From Leptolyngbya sp. KIOST-1 (GTDB lineage: Bacteria > Cyanobacteriota > Cyanobacteriia > Phormidesmidales > Phormidesmidaceae), in assembly GCF_000763385.1 (NCBI RefSeq), contig NZ_JQFA01000004.1:1488001-1552000 (forward strand): a stretch of 64,000 nucleotides of DNA. Direction: 5' to 3'. The notes beneath the pieces were generated by a model. The model did not search any database and was not told where the DNA came from. It saw nothing but the letters and a program-made list of their open reading frames with translations. Made by a program: the position numbers and the translations under genes. Of this stretch, positions 56,453 to 64,000 are shown piece by piece; the stretch's first letter is position 1, and the number at the start of each line of letters is the position of its first letter.

Positions 56453-57385
56453 ATGACTCAGCCTTTGATCTCGGCAATTATTTGCACCCACAACCGGGCC
56501 AGCTACCTGGGGGCCGCGATCGCCAGTGTGCTGGGGCAGACCTACGGAGCTTTCGAGCTGATTGTGGTTGACAACGCCTCAACCGACGATACCCGGGCCG
56601 TGGTAGACACCTTTTTGCCCCATCCCCGACTCATCTACGCCTATGAAAGTACCCTGGGGCTGTCGGCGGCGCGCAATCGGGGAGCGGCGATCGCGCGGGG
56701 CAGCATTCTCGCCTACCTGGACGACGATGCCGAAGCCTCGCCCCACTGGCTGACGGCCCTGGCGGCGGCCTTTGCCGCCTATCCCCAGGCTGCGATCGCA
56801 GGCGGTGCCGTCAGCCTGATCTGGCCCCAAGGGGTGGTGCCCCCCAGCTGGCTGTCGCCCACCCTGTCCGAGAGTCTGGGGGCCTACGATCTGGGGCCAA
56901 CGGTTCACCCCATTGCCGACGCGGGCCAAACGCCCCGGGGCCTCAACTACGCGGTCAGGAAAAGCTTTTTGGACTCTGTCGGCGGGTTTGATCGGCAGCT
57001 GGGGCGAGTGGGCAAAAACCTGCTCTCTAACGAAGAACTGCACCTGACCCGGCAGGCGCTAACCGCTGGCTTTGAGGTCCTGTTTGTGCCCGCAGCCCAG
57101 GTGGCCCACAATGTGGCCCCGGAGCGGCTGCGCCGCCGCTGGTTTTTGCGTCGCAGCTGGTGGCAGGGCATCAGCGAATGCTCCCGCGAATACCTCACCC
57201 ACAGCTTCAGCGGGCAACGGCTGCGGGTTCGGGGGCTGTGTCTGCTGAGAGGCCTGGTAAAAGCCTGCAAAAGCTGGCAGGACCCGGCGCTGCGGTTTGA
57301 AAACCTGGTCTACGCCTACGGGCAGTTGGGCTACCTGGTGAGTGGACTGCGCCATTGGACATCTCGGCCCCGGGCCTGCCCTTAA
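56453..57385 (+). CDS. Family 2 glycosyltransferase
   Basis: The 310-residue GT-A-fold protein begins MTQPLISAIICTHNRASYLG. It has VVDNASTDDT for nucleotide binding, LSAARNRG, the metal motif AYLDDDAEASP, and NYAVRKSFLDSVGGFD with the catalytic-side segment NEELHLTRQ. No membrane helix is evident. ATG 56453 is chosen because the upstream in-frame stretch lacks homology. It is the first of three same-strand genes for polysaccharide assembly. It may correspond to an hps-type enzyme of hormogonium polysaccharide, but this is not certain. Confidence 0.88.
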   Translation: MTQPLISAIICTHNRASYLGAAIASVLGQTYGAFELIVVDNASTDDTRAVVDTFLPHPRLIYAYESTLGLSAARNRGAAIARGSILAYLDDDAEASPHWLTALAAAFAAYPQAAIAGGAVSLIWPQGVVPPSWLSPTLSESLGAYDLGPTVHPIADAGQTPRGLNYAVRKSFLDSVGGFDRQLGRVGKNLLSNEELHLTRQALTAGFEVLFVPAAQVAHNVAPERLRRRWFLRRSWWQGISECSREYLTHSFSGQRLRVRGLCLLRGLVKACKSWQDPALRFENLVYAYGQLGYLVSGLRHWTSRPRACP

Positions 57386-57458
57386 CCTGGAATCACTACT
57401 GTTTTGCTAGGCCAAGCTCGTTAATCCACGATCAAACTACGCTTTGAAAGGAATCCCG

Positions 57459-58418
57459 ATGGCGACGACCCCCAAAGTACCCATTTCCGTGCTGATTCCG
57501 GCTAAAAACGAGGAACAAAACCTGCCCGCCTGCCTGGCTAGTCTGGAGCGGGCGGCGGAGATATTTGTGGTGGACTCCCACAGCAGCGATCGCAGTGTCG
57601 ACATTGCCACCGCGGCCGGGGCCAAGGTCGTGCAGTTTGAGTTCAACGGTCACTGGCCCAAAAAGAAAAACTGGGCCCTGGACAACCTGCCCTTCAGCCA
57701 CGAGTGGGTGCTGATTGTGGACTGCGACGAGCGCATTCCCCCCGACCTGTGGGACGAAATTGCCGTCGCCATTCAGCAAACCGATTTTGACGGCTACTAC
57801 CTGAACCGGCGCGTCTTTTTCCTCGGCACCTGGATTCGCCACGGCGGCAAGTACCCCGACTGGAACCTGCGCCTGTTTCGCCACCGGGCGGGTCGCTACG
57901 AAAACCTGCAAACCGCCGATATCCCCAACACCGGCGACAACGAAGTGCACGAGCACGTCATGGTGGAGGGGGCCGTGGGCTACCTGAAGCACGACATGCT
58001 CCACGAGGATTTTCGCGATCTGTACCACTGGCTGGCCCGCCACAACCGCTACTCCAACTGGGAGGCCCAGGTCTACTACAACCTGCTCACGGGCATGGGG
58101 GACGGCGGCACGATTGGGGCCAATCTGTTTGGCGATGCGGTGCAGCGCAAACGGTTTTTAAAGAAAATTTGGGTGCGGCTGCCCTTCAAGCCCCTGCTGC
58201 GGTTTGTGCTGTTCTACGTGCTGCGGCTGGGCTTTTTGGATGGACGGGCCGGCTATATCTACGGGCGACTGCTGAGCCAGTATGAGTACCAGATCGGGGT
58301 GAAGCTGTTTGAGCTACGCCAGTTTGGCGGGCAGCTCAACGTTACTCCCCAAGGCAGCCCGGCCCAGCCACAGCCAGCGGTTCAACCGGCGGTTGTTCCG
58401 GTAGAATCGGCTCCTTAG
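57459..58418 (+). CDS. Family 2 glycosyltransferase
   Basis: The 319-residue protein begins with PISVLIPAKNEEQNLPACL and VVDSHSSDRSVDIA. It has the metal-site VDCDERI in place of DXD and a WNLRLFRHRAGRYE segment, like the WaaE/KdtX-type GT2 branch. A hydrophobic stretch near 255-275 (LLRFVLFYVLRLGFL) may associate with the membrane, and the tail is Pro/Gln/Val-rich. ATG 57459 follows AAAGGA. It is the second gene of the cluster, and its sugar donor is unknown. Confidence 0.88.
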   Translation: MATTPKVPISVLIPAKNEEQNLPACLASLERAAEIFVVDSHSSDRSVDIATAAGAKVVQFEFNGHWPKKKNWALDNLPFSHEWVLIVDCDERIPPDLWDEIAVAIQQTDFDGYYLNRRVFFLGTWIRHGGKYPDWNLRLFRHRAGRYENLQTADIPNTGDNEVHEHVMVEGAVGYLKHDMLHEDFRDLYHWLARHNRYSNWEAQVYYNLLTGMGDGGTIGANLFGDAVQRKRFLKKIWVRLPFKPLLRFVLFYVLRLGFLDGRAGYIYGRLLSQYEYQIGVKLFELRQFGGQLNVTPQGSPAQPQPAVQPAVVPVESAP

Positions 58419-58440
58419 ACCTCCTCGATCGCGGCTGACT

Positions 58441-59049
58441 ATGGCTGTTTCCCCTGTTGACTCTACTGACTGTCTCCCCAGCGGGGGCGATCGCCCCTGG
58501 ATAAACCTGGACGCCTACGACCAGTCCTGGTACAAACCGGGGCGTTCCAAGGGCGTAATTTTGCTGTGGTGGCTGCTCCAGGCGGTGATCTTTCCGCTCA
58601 CGCCCCACGCCTCCCACGGGCCCAGGTGCTGGCTACTGAGGCGATTTGGGGCCACCGTCGGCAAGGGTGTAGTGATTCGCCCCACGGCGCGGTTCACCTT
58701 CCCCTGGAACGTCACCATCGGTGACCACAGCTGGATTGGCGACGATGTGGTGTTCTACAGCCTGGCCCAGATCACCGTTGGCCAGCACTGCGTGATTTCA
58801 CAAAAAAGCTATCTCTGCACCGGCAGTCACGACATCGGCGACCCCCACTTTGGTCTGATGGTCGCCCCCGTGACGGTAGAAAACGGCGCCTGGATCGCGA
58901 CCGACTGCTTTGTGGCCCCTGGGGTAACGGTGGGGGCCAACACGGTGGTGGGTGCCCGCAGCAGCGTGTTTAAGTCGCTGCCGCCGGGGCAGGTCTGCTA
59001 CGGCAACCCCTGTCGGGCGGTGGCCCCGCGGCAGATGGGGCAGAACTAG
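58441..59049 (+). CDS. WcaF-type hexapeptide acetyltransferase
   Basis: The 202-residue left-handed beta-helix protein transfers acetyl groups to polysaccharide sugars. It shows WYKPGRSKGVILLWWLLQ, ARFTFPWNVTIGDHSWIGDD, SYLCTGSHDI with the catalytic His, and the hexapeptide run VTVENGAWIATDCFVAPGVTVGANTVVGA. It lies 22 bases after the second glycosyltransferase. This WcaF-like type next to GT2 genes is called HpsU in hormogonium-polysaccharide loci. That identity is possible here but not proved. Confidence 0.9.
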   Translation: MAVSPVDSTDCLPSGGDRPWINLDAYDQSWYKPGRSKGVILLWWLLQAVIFPLTPHASHGPRCWLLRRFGATVGKGVVIRPTARFTFPWNVTIGDHSWIGDDVVFYSLAQITVGQHCVISQKSYLCTGSHDIGDPHFGLMVAPVTVENGAWIATDCFVAPGVTVGANTVVGARSSVFKSLPPGQVCYGNPCRAVAPRQMGQN

Positions 59050-59151
59050 TGCCGCTGCGCGGCCTTCAAACCGATAAATTCAACCGGCAAACCCCTTACC
59101 GCGCCAGGGTTGATGCATGGTCATAACAGAATATTACCTACACGTGTTTTG

Positions 59152-59177
59152 GCCCCCAAACCCCCAATTTTGGGGGC
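59152..59177. terminator. Hairpin between convergent genes
   Basis: GCCCCCAAA (59152-59160) and TTTGGGGGC (59169-59177) form a perfect 9-bp stem with an 8-base loop, between the acetyltransferase gene and convergent surE. The loop C-run allows an alternative pairing. Confidence 0.6.
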
Positions 59178-59234
59178 TTCAGATCCCCCAGGATTGGGGC
59201 GCAGGGGGGGCGAAGTCATATCGGTGGGTGTGGG

Positions 59235-59969
59235 TCAGTCGAAGGGATGTCTCGATTTAGCCTGGGCTAACTCCTGCTCGTGGGTCAGGTCGAGGCGCAG
59301 GGGGGTGATAGACACATAGCCCTGCTCCACGGCCCAGCGATCGGTCCCCGGTTCGGCGGCCTCCAGCGGCACCACCGTGAACCAGTAGTGCTGTCGCCCC
59401 ATGGGGTCCTGGCTGGGCATGACCTGACCGTTGTACTGCCGCACCGATTGCCGGGTCCAGCGCAGGCCCTGGGGTTCGCGATCGGGAAAGTTGACATTGA
59501 CCAGGGGGAGGGCCGGGTCGGACAGCAGCAGGTCCAACACCTCCTCCAGGGCGGGCTTAAGCAGGGCGAAGTTCGGTTCGCTGTCGGTGATAGGCGCACT
59601 CAGGGCAATGCCGCGCAGGCCCAGCAGCACCGCCTGCTTGGCGGCCGCCAGGGTGCCGGAGTGCCACATGGCGTTGCCCAAGTTACTGCCCAGGTTGATG
59701 CCTGAGAGCACAATGTCCACTTTGTCCCAGTGGTAGGCCCCCAGGGCCACGCAGTCAGCGGGCGTCCCATTGACACGATAGGCCTCAAAGCCCTGGATCG
59801 GGGTGCGCTTGTAGGACAGGGGGCGGGACGCCGTAATCGAGTGCCCCGCCGAAGACATTTCCACATCGGGGGCAACCACGCGCACGTCGCCAAACTTCGC
59901 CGCCACCTCGGCTAGGGCCGCAATTCCAGGGCTGTAGATGCCGTCGTCGTTAGCGATCAGGATGCGCAT
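59235..59969 (-). CDS. surE: 5'/3'-nucleotidase SurE
   Basis: The metal-dependent nucleotidase dephosphorylates nucleoside monophosphates and is linked to stress survival. The 244-residue protein starts [20 protein letters not shown], with Asp8 and Asp9 as metal ligands. It continues with [13 protein letters not shown] and [11 protein letters not shown], where Asn completes the site. ATG 59969 is clear. It is divergent from the diacylglycerol-kinase-type gene. Confidence 0.96.
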   Translation of the reverse strand: MRILIANDDGIYSPGIAALAEVAAKFGDVRVVAPDVEMSSAGHSITASRPLSYKRTPIQGFEAYRVNGTPADCVALGAYHWDKVDIVLSGINLGSNLGNAMWHSGTLAAAKQAVLLGLRGIALSAPITDSEPNFALLKPALEEVLDLLLSDPALPLVNVNFPDREPQGLRWTRQSVRQYNGQVMPSQDPMGRQHYWFTVVPLEAAEPGTDRWAVEQGYVSITPLRLDLTHEQELAQAKSRHPFD

Positions 59970-60098
59970 GGTTCAACCTCTTTTCCTCCTCTCGTCTGAC
60001 GGCTATCTGCCTCTTTGCTGAGGAATACCAGAGCCGTCAATCTTTATGCTGTTCAAATCTTGTTCCAGATTTGGTGATAGGGCGTTTAGAGAATTTCT

Positions 60099-61016
60099 AT
60101 GAGAGTTACGCTGATTCATAATTCCAAAGCAGGTGATGACGATCAACCTTCCAAAGAAGGACTTTTATCGTCCATTGAGCGGGCGGGCCATGAGGTTAGC
60201 TACCGGTCAACTGGCGACGACAATTGGGCAGCCGCCCTGGAAGAACCGGGGGATTTAGTTGTTGCCGCTGGGGGGGATGGCACCGTTGGTAAAGTGGCTA
60301 AACGGCTGGTTGAACAACCCGTCCCGATCGCTGTTCTGCCCCTGGGAACAGCCAACAACATTGCCAAAACCCTGGGCCTAATGAATACTCCCCTGGAGGA
60401 GCTGATTGCCGGATGGGCCACCGCGCCACGGGTTAAGGTTGACACCGCGATCGCCAGCGGTGCCTGGGGCAAAACCCATTTGATTGAAAGTTTAGGGGTA
60501 GGACTGTTTGCCCAAACCATGTCCCGAGCAGACAACAGTCATTATGTGGAGCAGTCGGCGACCGCAGACGAGGAGTTGAAGACTGTTTTAGGGCTGCTAA
60601 AAGAGGAAATATCTCGCTGTCCGGCTCGAACCATCACCCTTTCTCTGGATGGGCAGGATATTTCAGGCCAGTACCTTTTGCTGGAGGTGATGAACATTCA
60701 GTACGTGGGTCCCAACCTTCACCTCGCGCCCCACAAGGCCCTCAGCGATGGACAACTGACCGTAGTCGTGGTGCATGAGCACGAGCGGGAGCCGCTGAGC
60801 GAATACCTGACCGCTTGCTTAACCGGTCACAACTCCCCAGCCCCCTTCAAGCAGTATCAGGGCCGCCACCTGCAACTCCAGGGCCAGGAATTTGGCATTC
60901 ATCTGGACGACCAACAGCTGCCCTACCACTGTTTGGCTGAGGCAGACAATTCCTGCACGGTTACGGTCAACGTCAATCCCCAGGCGCTCGAATTTCTGGG
61001 CTCTGCGGCCGGATAA
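60099..61016 (+). CDS. Diacylglycerol/lipid kinase family protein
   Basis: The 305-residue protein has a DAGK catalytic domain: MRVTLIHNSKAG at the start, the nucleotide motif VVAAGGDGTVGKVAK with GGDGT at 58-62, and LPLGTANNIAKTLGL. The C-terminal half, LLLEVMNIQYVGPNLHLAP onward, is the YegS-like beta-domain. Substrates in this family include diacylglycerol, sphingosine-type or other lipids, and none can be chosen here. The gene is complete, but its last 108 codons and 15 bases beyond are duplicated in tandem directly downstream. Confidence 0.92.
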   Translation: MRVTLIHNSKAGDDDQPSKEGLLSSIERAGHEVSYRSTGDDNWAAALEEPGDLVVAAGGDGTVGKVAKRLVEQPVPIAVLPLGTANNIAKTLGLMNTPLEELIAGWATAPRVKVDTAIASGAWGKTHLIESLGVGLFAQTMSRADNSHYVEQSATADEELKTVLGLLKEEISRCPARTITLSLDGQDISGQYLLLEVMNIQYVGPNLHLAPHKALSDGQLTVVVVHEHEREPLSEYLTACLTGHNSPAPFKQYQGRHLQLQGQEFGIHLDDQQLPYHCLAEADNSCTVTVNVNPQALEFLGSAAG

Positions 61017-61373
61017 ACGCCAGGGGGGGGTATGAACATTCAGTACGTGGGTCCCAACCTTCACCTCGCGCCCCACAAGGCCCTCAGCGATGGACAACTG
61101 ACCGTAGTCGTGGTGCATGAGCACGAGCGGGAGCCGCTGAGCGAATACCTGACCGCTTGCTTAACCGGTCACAACTCCCCAGCCCCCTTCAAGCAGTATC
61201 AGGGCCGCCACCTGCAACTCCAGGGCCAGGAATTTGGCATTCATCTGGACGACCAACAGCTGCCCTACCACTGTTTGGCTGAGGCAGACAATTCCTGCAC
61301 GGTTACGGTCAACGTCAATCCCCAGGCGCTCGAATTTCTGGGCTCTGCGGCCGGATAAACGCCAGGGGGGGGT
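60690..61373. repeat. Perfect 342-bp tandem duplication
   Basis: Bases 60690-61031 and 61032-61373 appear identical throughout as read by eye, including the run of eight G after the stop codon. The unit covers the last third of the lipid kinase gene plus 15 bases of flank. The flanking bases just outside the unit differ, so the junction is sharp with at most one base of microhomology. Confidence 0.95.
61032..61358 (+). pseudogene. Duplicated C-terminal fragment of the lipid kinase
   Basis: An ATG at the exact duplication border opens a 108-codon frame identical to residues 198-305 of the upstream kinase. It lacks the GGDGT catalytic region. The poly-G run just before it (61023-61030) could by chance act as a weak ribosome-binding site, so expression of a separate beta-domain cannot be excluded. 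Most likely it is a nonfunctional by-product. Confidence 0.8.
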
Positions 61374-61387
61374 AGTCCAAATCGGCA

Positions 61388-62821
61388 TCAGGCGGAGACC
61401 GTGTGAATTTTGAGGAAGTTGGTGCCCTTGGGGGTATTGGCGGGCACACCGCCCATCACCAGCAGCTTGTCGCCGGGGACGACTAAACCGCGCGATCGCA
61501 GGCTCTCCTCCGCCACCGTCACCATCTCCTCAAAACTGTGGGGAAAATCGTCCAGCAGAATGGGCTTGACCCCCCAGATCAGGTTCATCCAGTGGTAGAC
61601 CGTCTGTTTGGGGGTGCAGGCGATCACCAGGGCGTTGGGGCGCTCGCCCGAGGCAATGGTGGCGGTGTAGCCCGTCTCGGTAAAGCAGACGATGTACTTG
61701 AGGGAGAGGGTTTGGTCGATGGCGTTGAGAGCTTCGCTGAGGGCGTGGGTTTCGTCGCTGAGGGTGGCGGGCTCGTTGGCAAAGGCCAGGTCCTGCTCCA
61801 CATCGCTGGCGATGCGGGCCAGCATCTCCACCGCCCGCACCGGAAACGCCCCCACCGCCGACTCCCCCGACAGCATCACCGCGTCGGTGCCGTCGAGGAT
61901 GGCGTTGGCCACGTCGCTGGCCTCGGCCCGGGTGGGGCGCGGGTTGTGAATCATGCTCTCCAGCATCTGGGTGGCGGTGATCACCGGAATGCAGCGGCGG
62001 TTGCACTCGCGGATGATGTGTTTCTGCAGCATGGGCACCTTTTCGGCCCGCATCTCCACCCCTAGATCGCCCCGGGCCACCATCACGGCATCGACCACCG
62101 CCAGAATGTCGTTCAGGTTGTGAATCGCCTGGGGCTTTTCAATTTTGGCCAGCACGGGGGTGTGACTGGCCCCCAGACTGGCCAGCAGGTCCTTCAGGGT
62201 AAGAATATCCTGGGCCTGACGCACAAAGCTCAGCGACACAATATCCACCCCCTGAGCCACGCCAAACTCGATGTCCTGGCGGTCTTTGGCGGTGAGGGAG
62301 GGCAGGCGCAGGGTGAGGTCTGGCAGGTTGACCCCCTTGCGGCTCTTCAGCTCTCCCCCCTGGATCACCCGGCAGATCACCCGGGCGTCTGCAGCCTTTT
62401 CCACCCGTAGCTCCAGTAGCCCGTCGTCGAGCAAAATCTGCATGCCGGGCTGGGCTTCCTCGGCCAGGTAGGGGTAGTCAATGCCAATGCCGTCCACCGC
62501 GCTGGCCTGGTCCAGCGGCACCAGGGTGACGTTGGTGCCCTCCTTCAGCTCAATGGGGGTGGGCAGCTCGCCCACCCGAATTTTGGGTCCCTGCAGGTCT
62601 TGCAGCAGGGTGATGGGGGTGTCGTGCTCCTCGGAGACCTCGCGCAGCAGGGCAATGGTGCGGGCGTGGTCGTCGTAGCTGCCGTGGGAAAAGTTGAGCC
62701 GGGCCACGTTCATGCCCGCGTCGATCATTCGCTTGAGGGTGGCTTTGGAGCTGCTGGCGGGGCCAATGGTGGCCACAATCTTGGTGCGGCGGGTCTTGGG
62801 GTACCGGGTCAGGGAATCCAT
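61388..62821 (-). CDS. pyk: Pyruvate kinase
   Basis: This is the last step of glycolysis, phosphoenolpyruvate plus ADP to pyruvate plus ATP. The 477-residue protein begins [23 protein letters not shown]. It has [25 protein letters not shown], the catalytic Lys region AKIEKPQAI, and [11 protein letters not shown] followed by ATQMLESM. The C-terminal regulatory domain is present, but the PEP-synthase-like extra domain of some cyanobacterial Pyk proteins is absent. ATG 62821 is chosen over an upstream in-frame start at 62905. Its stop lies 14 bases from the tandem duplication. Confidence 0.97.
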   Translation of the reverse strand: MDSLTRYPKTRRTKIVATIGPASSSKATLKRMIDAGMNVARLNFSHGSYDDHARTIALLREVSEEHDTPITLLQDLQGPKIRVGELPTPIELKEGTNVTLVPLDQASAVDGIGIDYPYLAEEAQPGMQILLDDGLLELRVEKAADARVICRVIQGGELKSRKGVNLPDLTLRLPSLTAKDRQDIEFGVAQGVDIVSLSFVRQAQDILTLKDLLASLGASHTPVLAKIEKPQAIHNLNDILAVVDAVMVARGDLGVEMRAEKVPMLQKHIIRECNRRCIPVITATQMLESMIHNPRPTRAEASDVANAILDGTDAVMLSGESAVGAFPVRAVEMLARIASDVEQDLAFANEPATLSDETHALSEALNAIDQTLSLKYIVCFTETGYTATIASGERPNALVIACTPKQTVYHWMNLIWGVKPILLDDFPHSFEEMVTVAEESLRSRGLVVPGDKLLVMGGVPANTPKGTNFLKIHTVSA

Positions 62822-62885
62822 CGCAATCGGCGCAATTGGCCAGGGGCAAGGGTCGCCTTCAGTATAGTCGCAGGTATTTTGGATC

Positions 62886-64000
62886 CTATGTAGCCCTGGC
62901 TGCATTCTGGTTGGGCCAGGTCACCAGGAGTTGTTCGGCCTCTGGGGCGGGCAGGGGCTTGGCAAAGTGGTAGCCCTGGGCGTAGGGGCAGCCCAGCTGA
63001 CGCAGCTGCTCGAGCTGGCTCTGGGTTTCAACTCCTTCGGCGATCGCGGCCATACCCAGGCTCTGGGCCAGGGCCAGAATGGCCTGCACCATCGCTACCC
63101 CCCGCGGGTCGGCCTCCATCGACTGAATGAAGGATCGATCGATTTTGAGAATCTGCATCGGAAACTGATGCACCATGCTGAGGGACGAGTAGCCGGTGCC
63201 AAAGTCGTCAATGCTGAGCTGAATACCGCGATCGCGCAGCGCCTGCAACATTACCTCGGCGGTTTGGGGGTTTTCGATCAGGGCGCTCTCGGTGATTTCG
63301 AGCCGCAGGTGGTTGCCGCTGAGGCCGGAGGCGGCCAGGGCGTCATCGATGGTGTCGATCAGGTGGGGGTGGGCGAACTGCTTGACCGACAGGTTGACGC
63401 TGATTACCAGGGCCTGGGCCTGGGGCAGGCCCTGTCGCCACTGCTGGAGCTGCTGGCAGGCGGCCCGCTGGGTCCATTCACCGATGGCAAGAATTAATCC
63501 GGTCTCTTCGGCCAGGGGAATAAAGGTGCTGGGCAAAATGACGCCCCACTGGGGGTGGTGCCAGCGCACCAGGGCCTCAAAGCCGATCAGCTGATCGTTG
63601 CTTAGATCGACAATGGGCTGGTAGTACAGCGCCAGTTCATTGCGATCGATCGCCCGCTGGAGGGCGTTTTCGAGGGAGAGACGGGTCGCCACCTGCTCGT
63701 GCATGGCGGGGTCAAATAGGGCCGACTGGCCCCGACCGTGGTCCTTGGCCCGGTACATGGCGGTGTCGGCGTCGCGCAGAAAGTCCACCGCCTCTACCGC
63801 TCCGGTCAGATTGGACGCGATGCCGACGCTGGCGCTGATGAAAATTTCGCGCCCCTCCAGCAGCAGCGGGGTTTGCAGCACCTCATGAATGCGATCGGCC
63901 ACCCTGCGGGCGTCGTCAATGGCGGTGATCGGGTTGAGCAAAATGGCGAATTCGTCGCCCCCCAGACGGGCCACCAGGTCGCCCTCCCGCACCACCGAAC
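62886..64000 (-). CDS. GGDEF-EAL cyclic-di-GMP protein (C-terminal part, cut by window edge)
   Basis: The visible 370 residues start within a GGDEF domain ([13 protein letters not shown], so the active-site motif is intact). They continue into an EAL domain with [45 protein letters not shown] and AEGVETQSQ. All main catalytic phosphodiesterase motifs are present. It could make or break cyclic di-GMP. The sensor region lies beyond 64000. The frame is open through the edge with no start required inside the window. Confidence 0.93.
   Translation of the reverse strand, partial: SVVREGDLVARLGGDEFAILLNPITAIDDARRVADRIHEVLQTPLLLEGREIFISASVGIASNLTGAVEAVDFLRDADTAMYRAKDHGRGQSALFDPAMHEQVATRLSLENALQRAIDRNELALYYQPIVDLSNDQLIGFEALVRWHHPQWGVILPSTFIPLAEETGLILAIGEWTQRAACQQLQQWRQGLPQAQALVISVNLSVKQFAHPHLIDTIDDALAASGLSGNHLRLEITESALIENPQTAEVMLQALRDRGIQLSIDDFGTGYSSLSMVHQFPMQILKIDRSFIQSMEADPRGVAMVQAILALAQSLGMAAIAEGVETQSQLEQLRQLGCPYAQGYHFAKPLPAPEAEQLLVTWPNQNAARAT

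Noticed and set aside
1..64000. CRISPR array, prophage, insertion sequence or restriction-modification island
   Set aside because: No regularly spaced repeats, transposase, integrase, phage structural gene or methyltransferase was seen. The Uma2 genes alone do not make a defence system.

Overview
The window reads as chromosomal DNA from a cyanobacterium. The direct signs are: a phycocyanobilin synthase gene (pcyA), a ferredoxin-type glutamate synthase, an omega-3 desaturase, Psb32, an RNase E with the cyanobacterial arginine-rich C-terminal tail, many GCGATCGC (HIP1) octamers, and short heptamer repeats of the kind common in cyanobacteria. The base composition is moderately GC-rich. Together with the polysaccharide genes and the Npun_R1517-type small protein, this suggests a filamentous, Leptolyngbya/Nodosilinea-like lineage. 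That placement is inference.

Layout. 1-8.9 kb: a PadR regulator (cut by the window edge) divergent from a COQ4-like gene, a universal stress protein, pgk, a UDP-galactopyranose-mutase-like flavoprotein, an AI-2E/PerM-type membrane protein, pcyA, gmk and a DUF1499 protein. 9-16.6 kb: an aldehyde dehydrogenase, an 8-oxoguanine-deaminase-like amidohydrolase, an intact Uma2 nuclease beside a Uma2 remnant, pirin, bioA and an alpha/beta hydrolase. 16.6-20.4 kb: the tig-clpP-clpX proteostasis cluster on the minus strand, running into the hydrolase and bioA. 20.7-28.6 kb: asd and dapA (lysine/diaminopimelate branch), then the RNA-decay genes rnj, rne and rnhB. 28.6-33 kb: YccF, tRNA-Leu(UAG), DUF3143, a J-domain protein, a YaaW-like protein, a flavoprotein and a 59-residue basic/acidic protein. 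33-40 kb: glsF and a secreted phosphodiester-glycosidase-family protein. 40.4-46.6 kb: a mannose-isomerase-type cupin, an A-type Fe-S protein and the str operon (rpsL-rpsG-fusA-tuf-rpsJ) with a clear terminator. 46.7-64 kb: a LON-domain protein, pheA, a deacetylase/phosphodiester-glycosidase fusion, psb32, an Npun_R1517-type protein, an AEC transporter, alpha-amylase, desB, a three-gene polysaccharide cluster (two GT2 enzymes and a WcaF-type acetyltransferase), surE, a diacylglycerol-kinase-family gene with a perfect 342-bp tandem duplication of its 3' part, pyk, and a GGDEF-EAL protein cut by the right edge.

Most of the window is housekeeping: carbon flow (pgk, pyk, amylase), amino acids (asd, dapA, pheA, glsF), translation, RNA turnover and protein quality control. 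A recurring secondary theme is extracellular polysaccharide. It includes the mutase-like flavoprotein, the mannose isomerase cupin, two phosphodiester-glycosidase proteins (one fused to a polysaccharide deacetylase), two glycosyltransferases and an acetyltransferase.

No CRISPR array, prophage, insertion sequence or obvious defence island was seen. The points most worth checking are the twin operators in the PadR-COQ4 intergenic region, the recent-looking tandem duplication at 60690-61373, the clpX-hydrolase-bioA arrangement, the deacetylase/NAGPA fusion, and several families of small palindromic repeats at gene ends.
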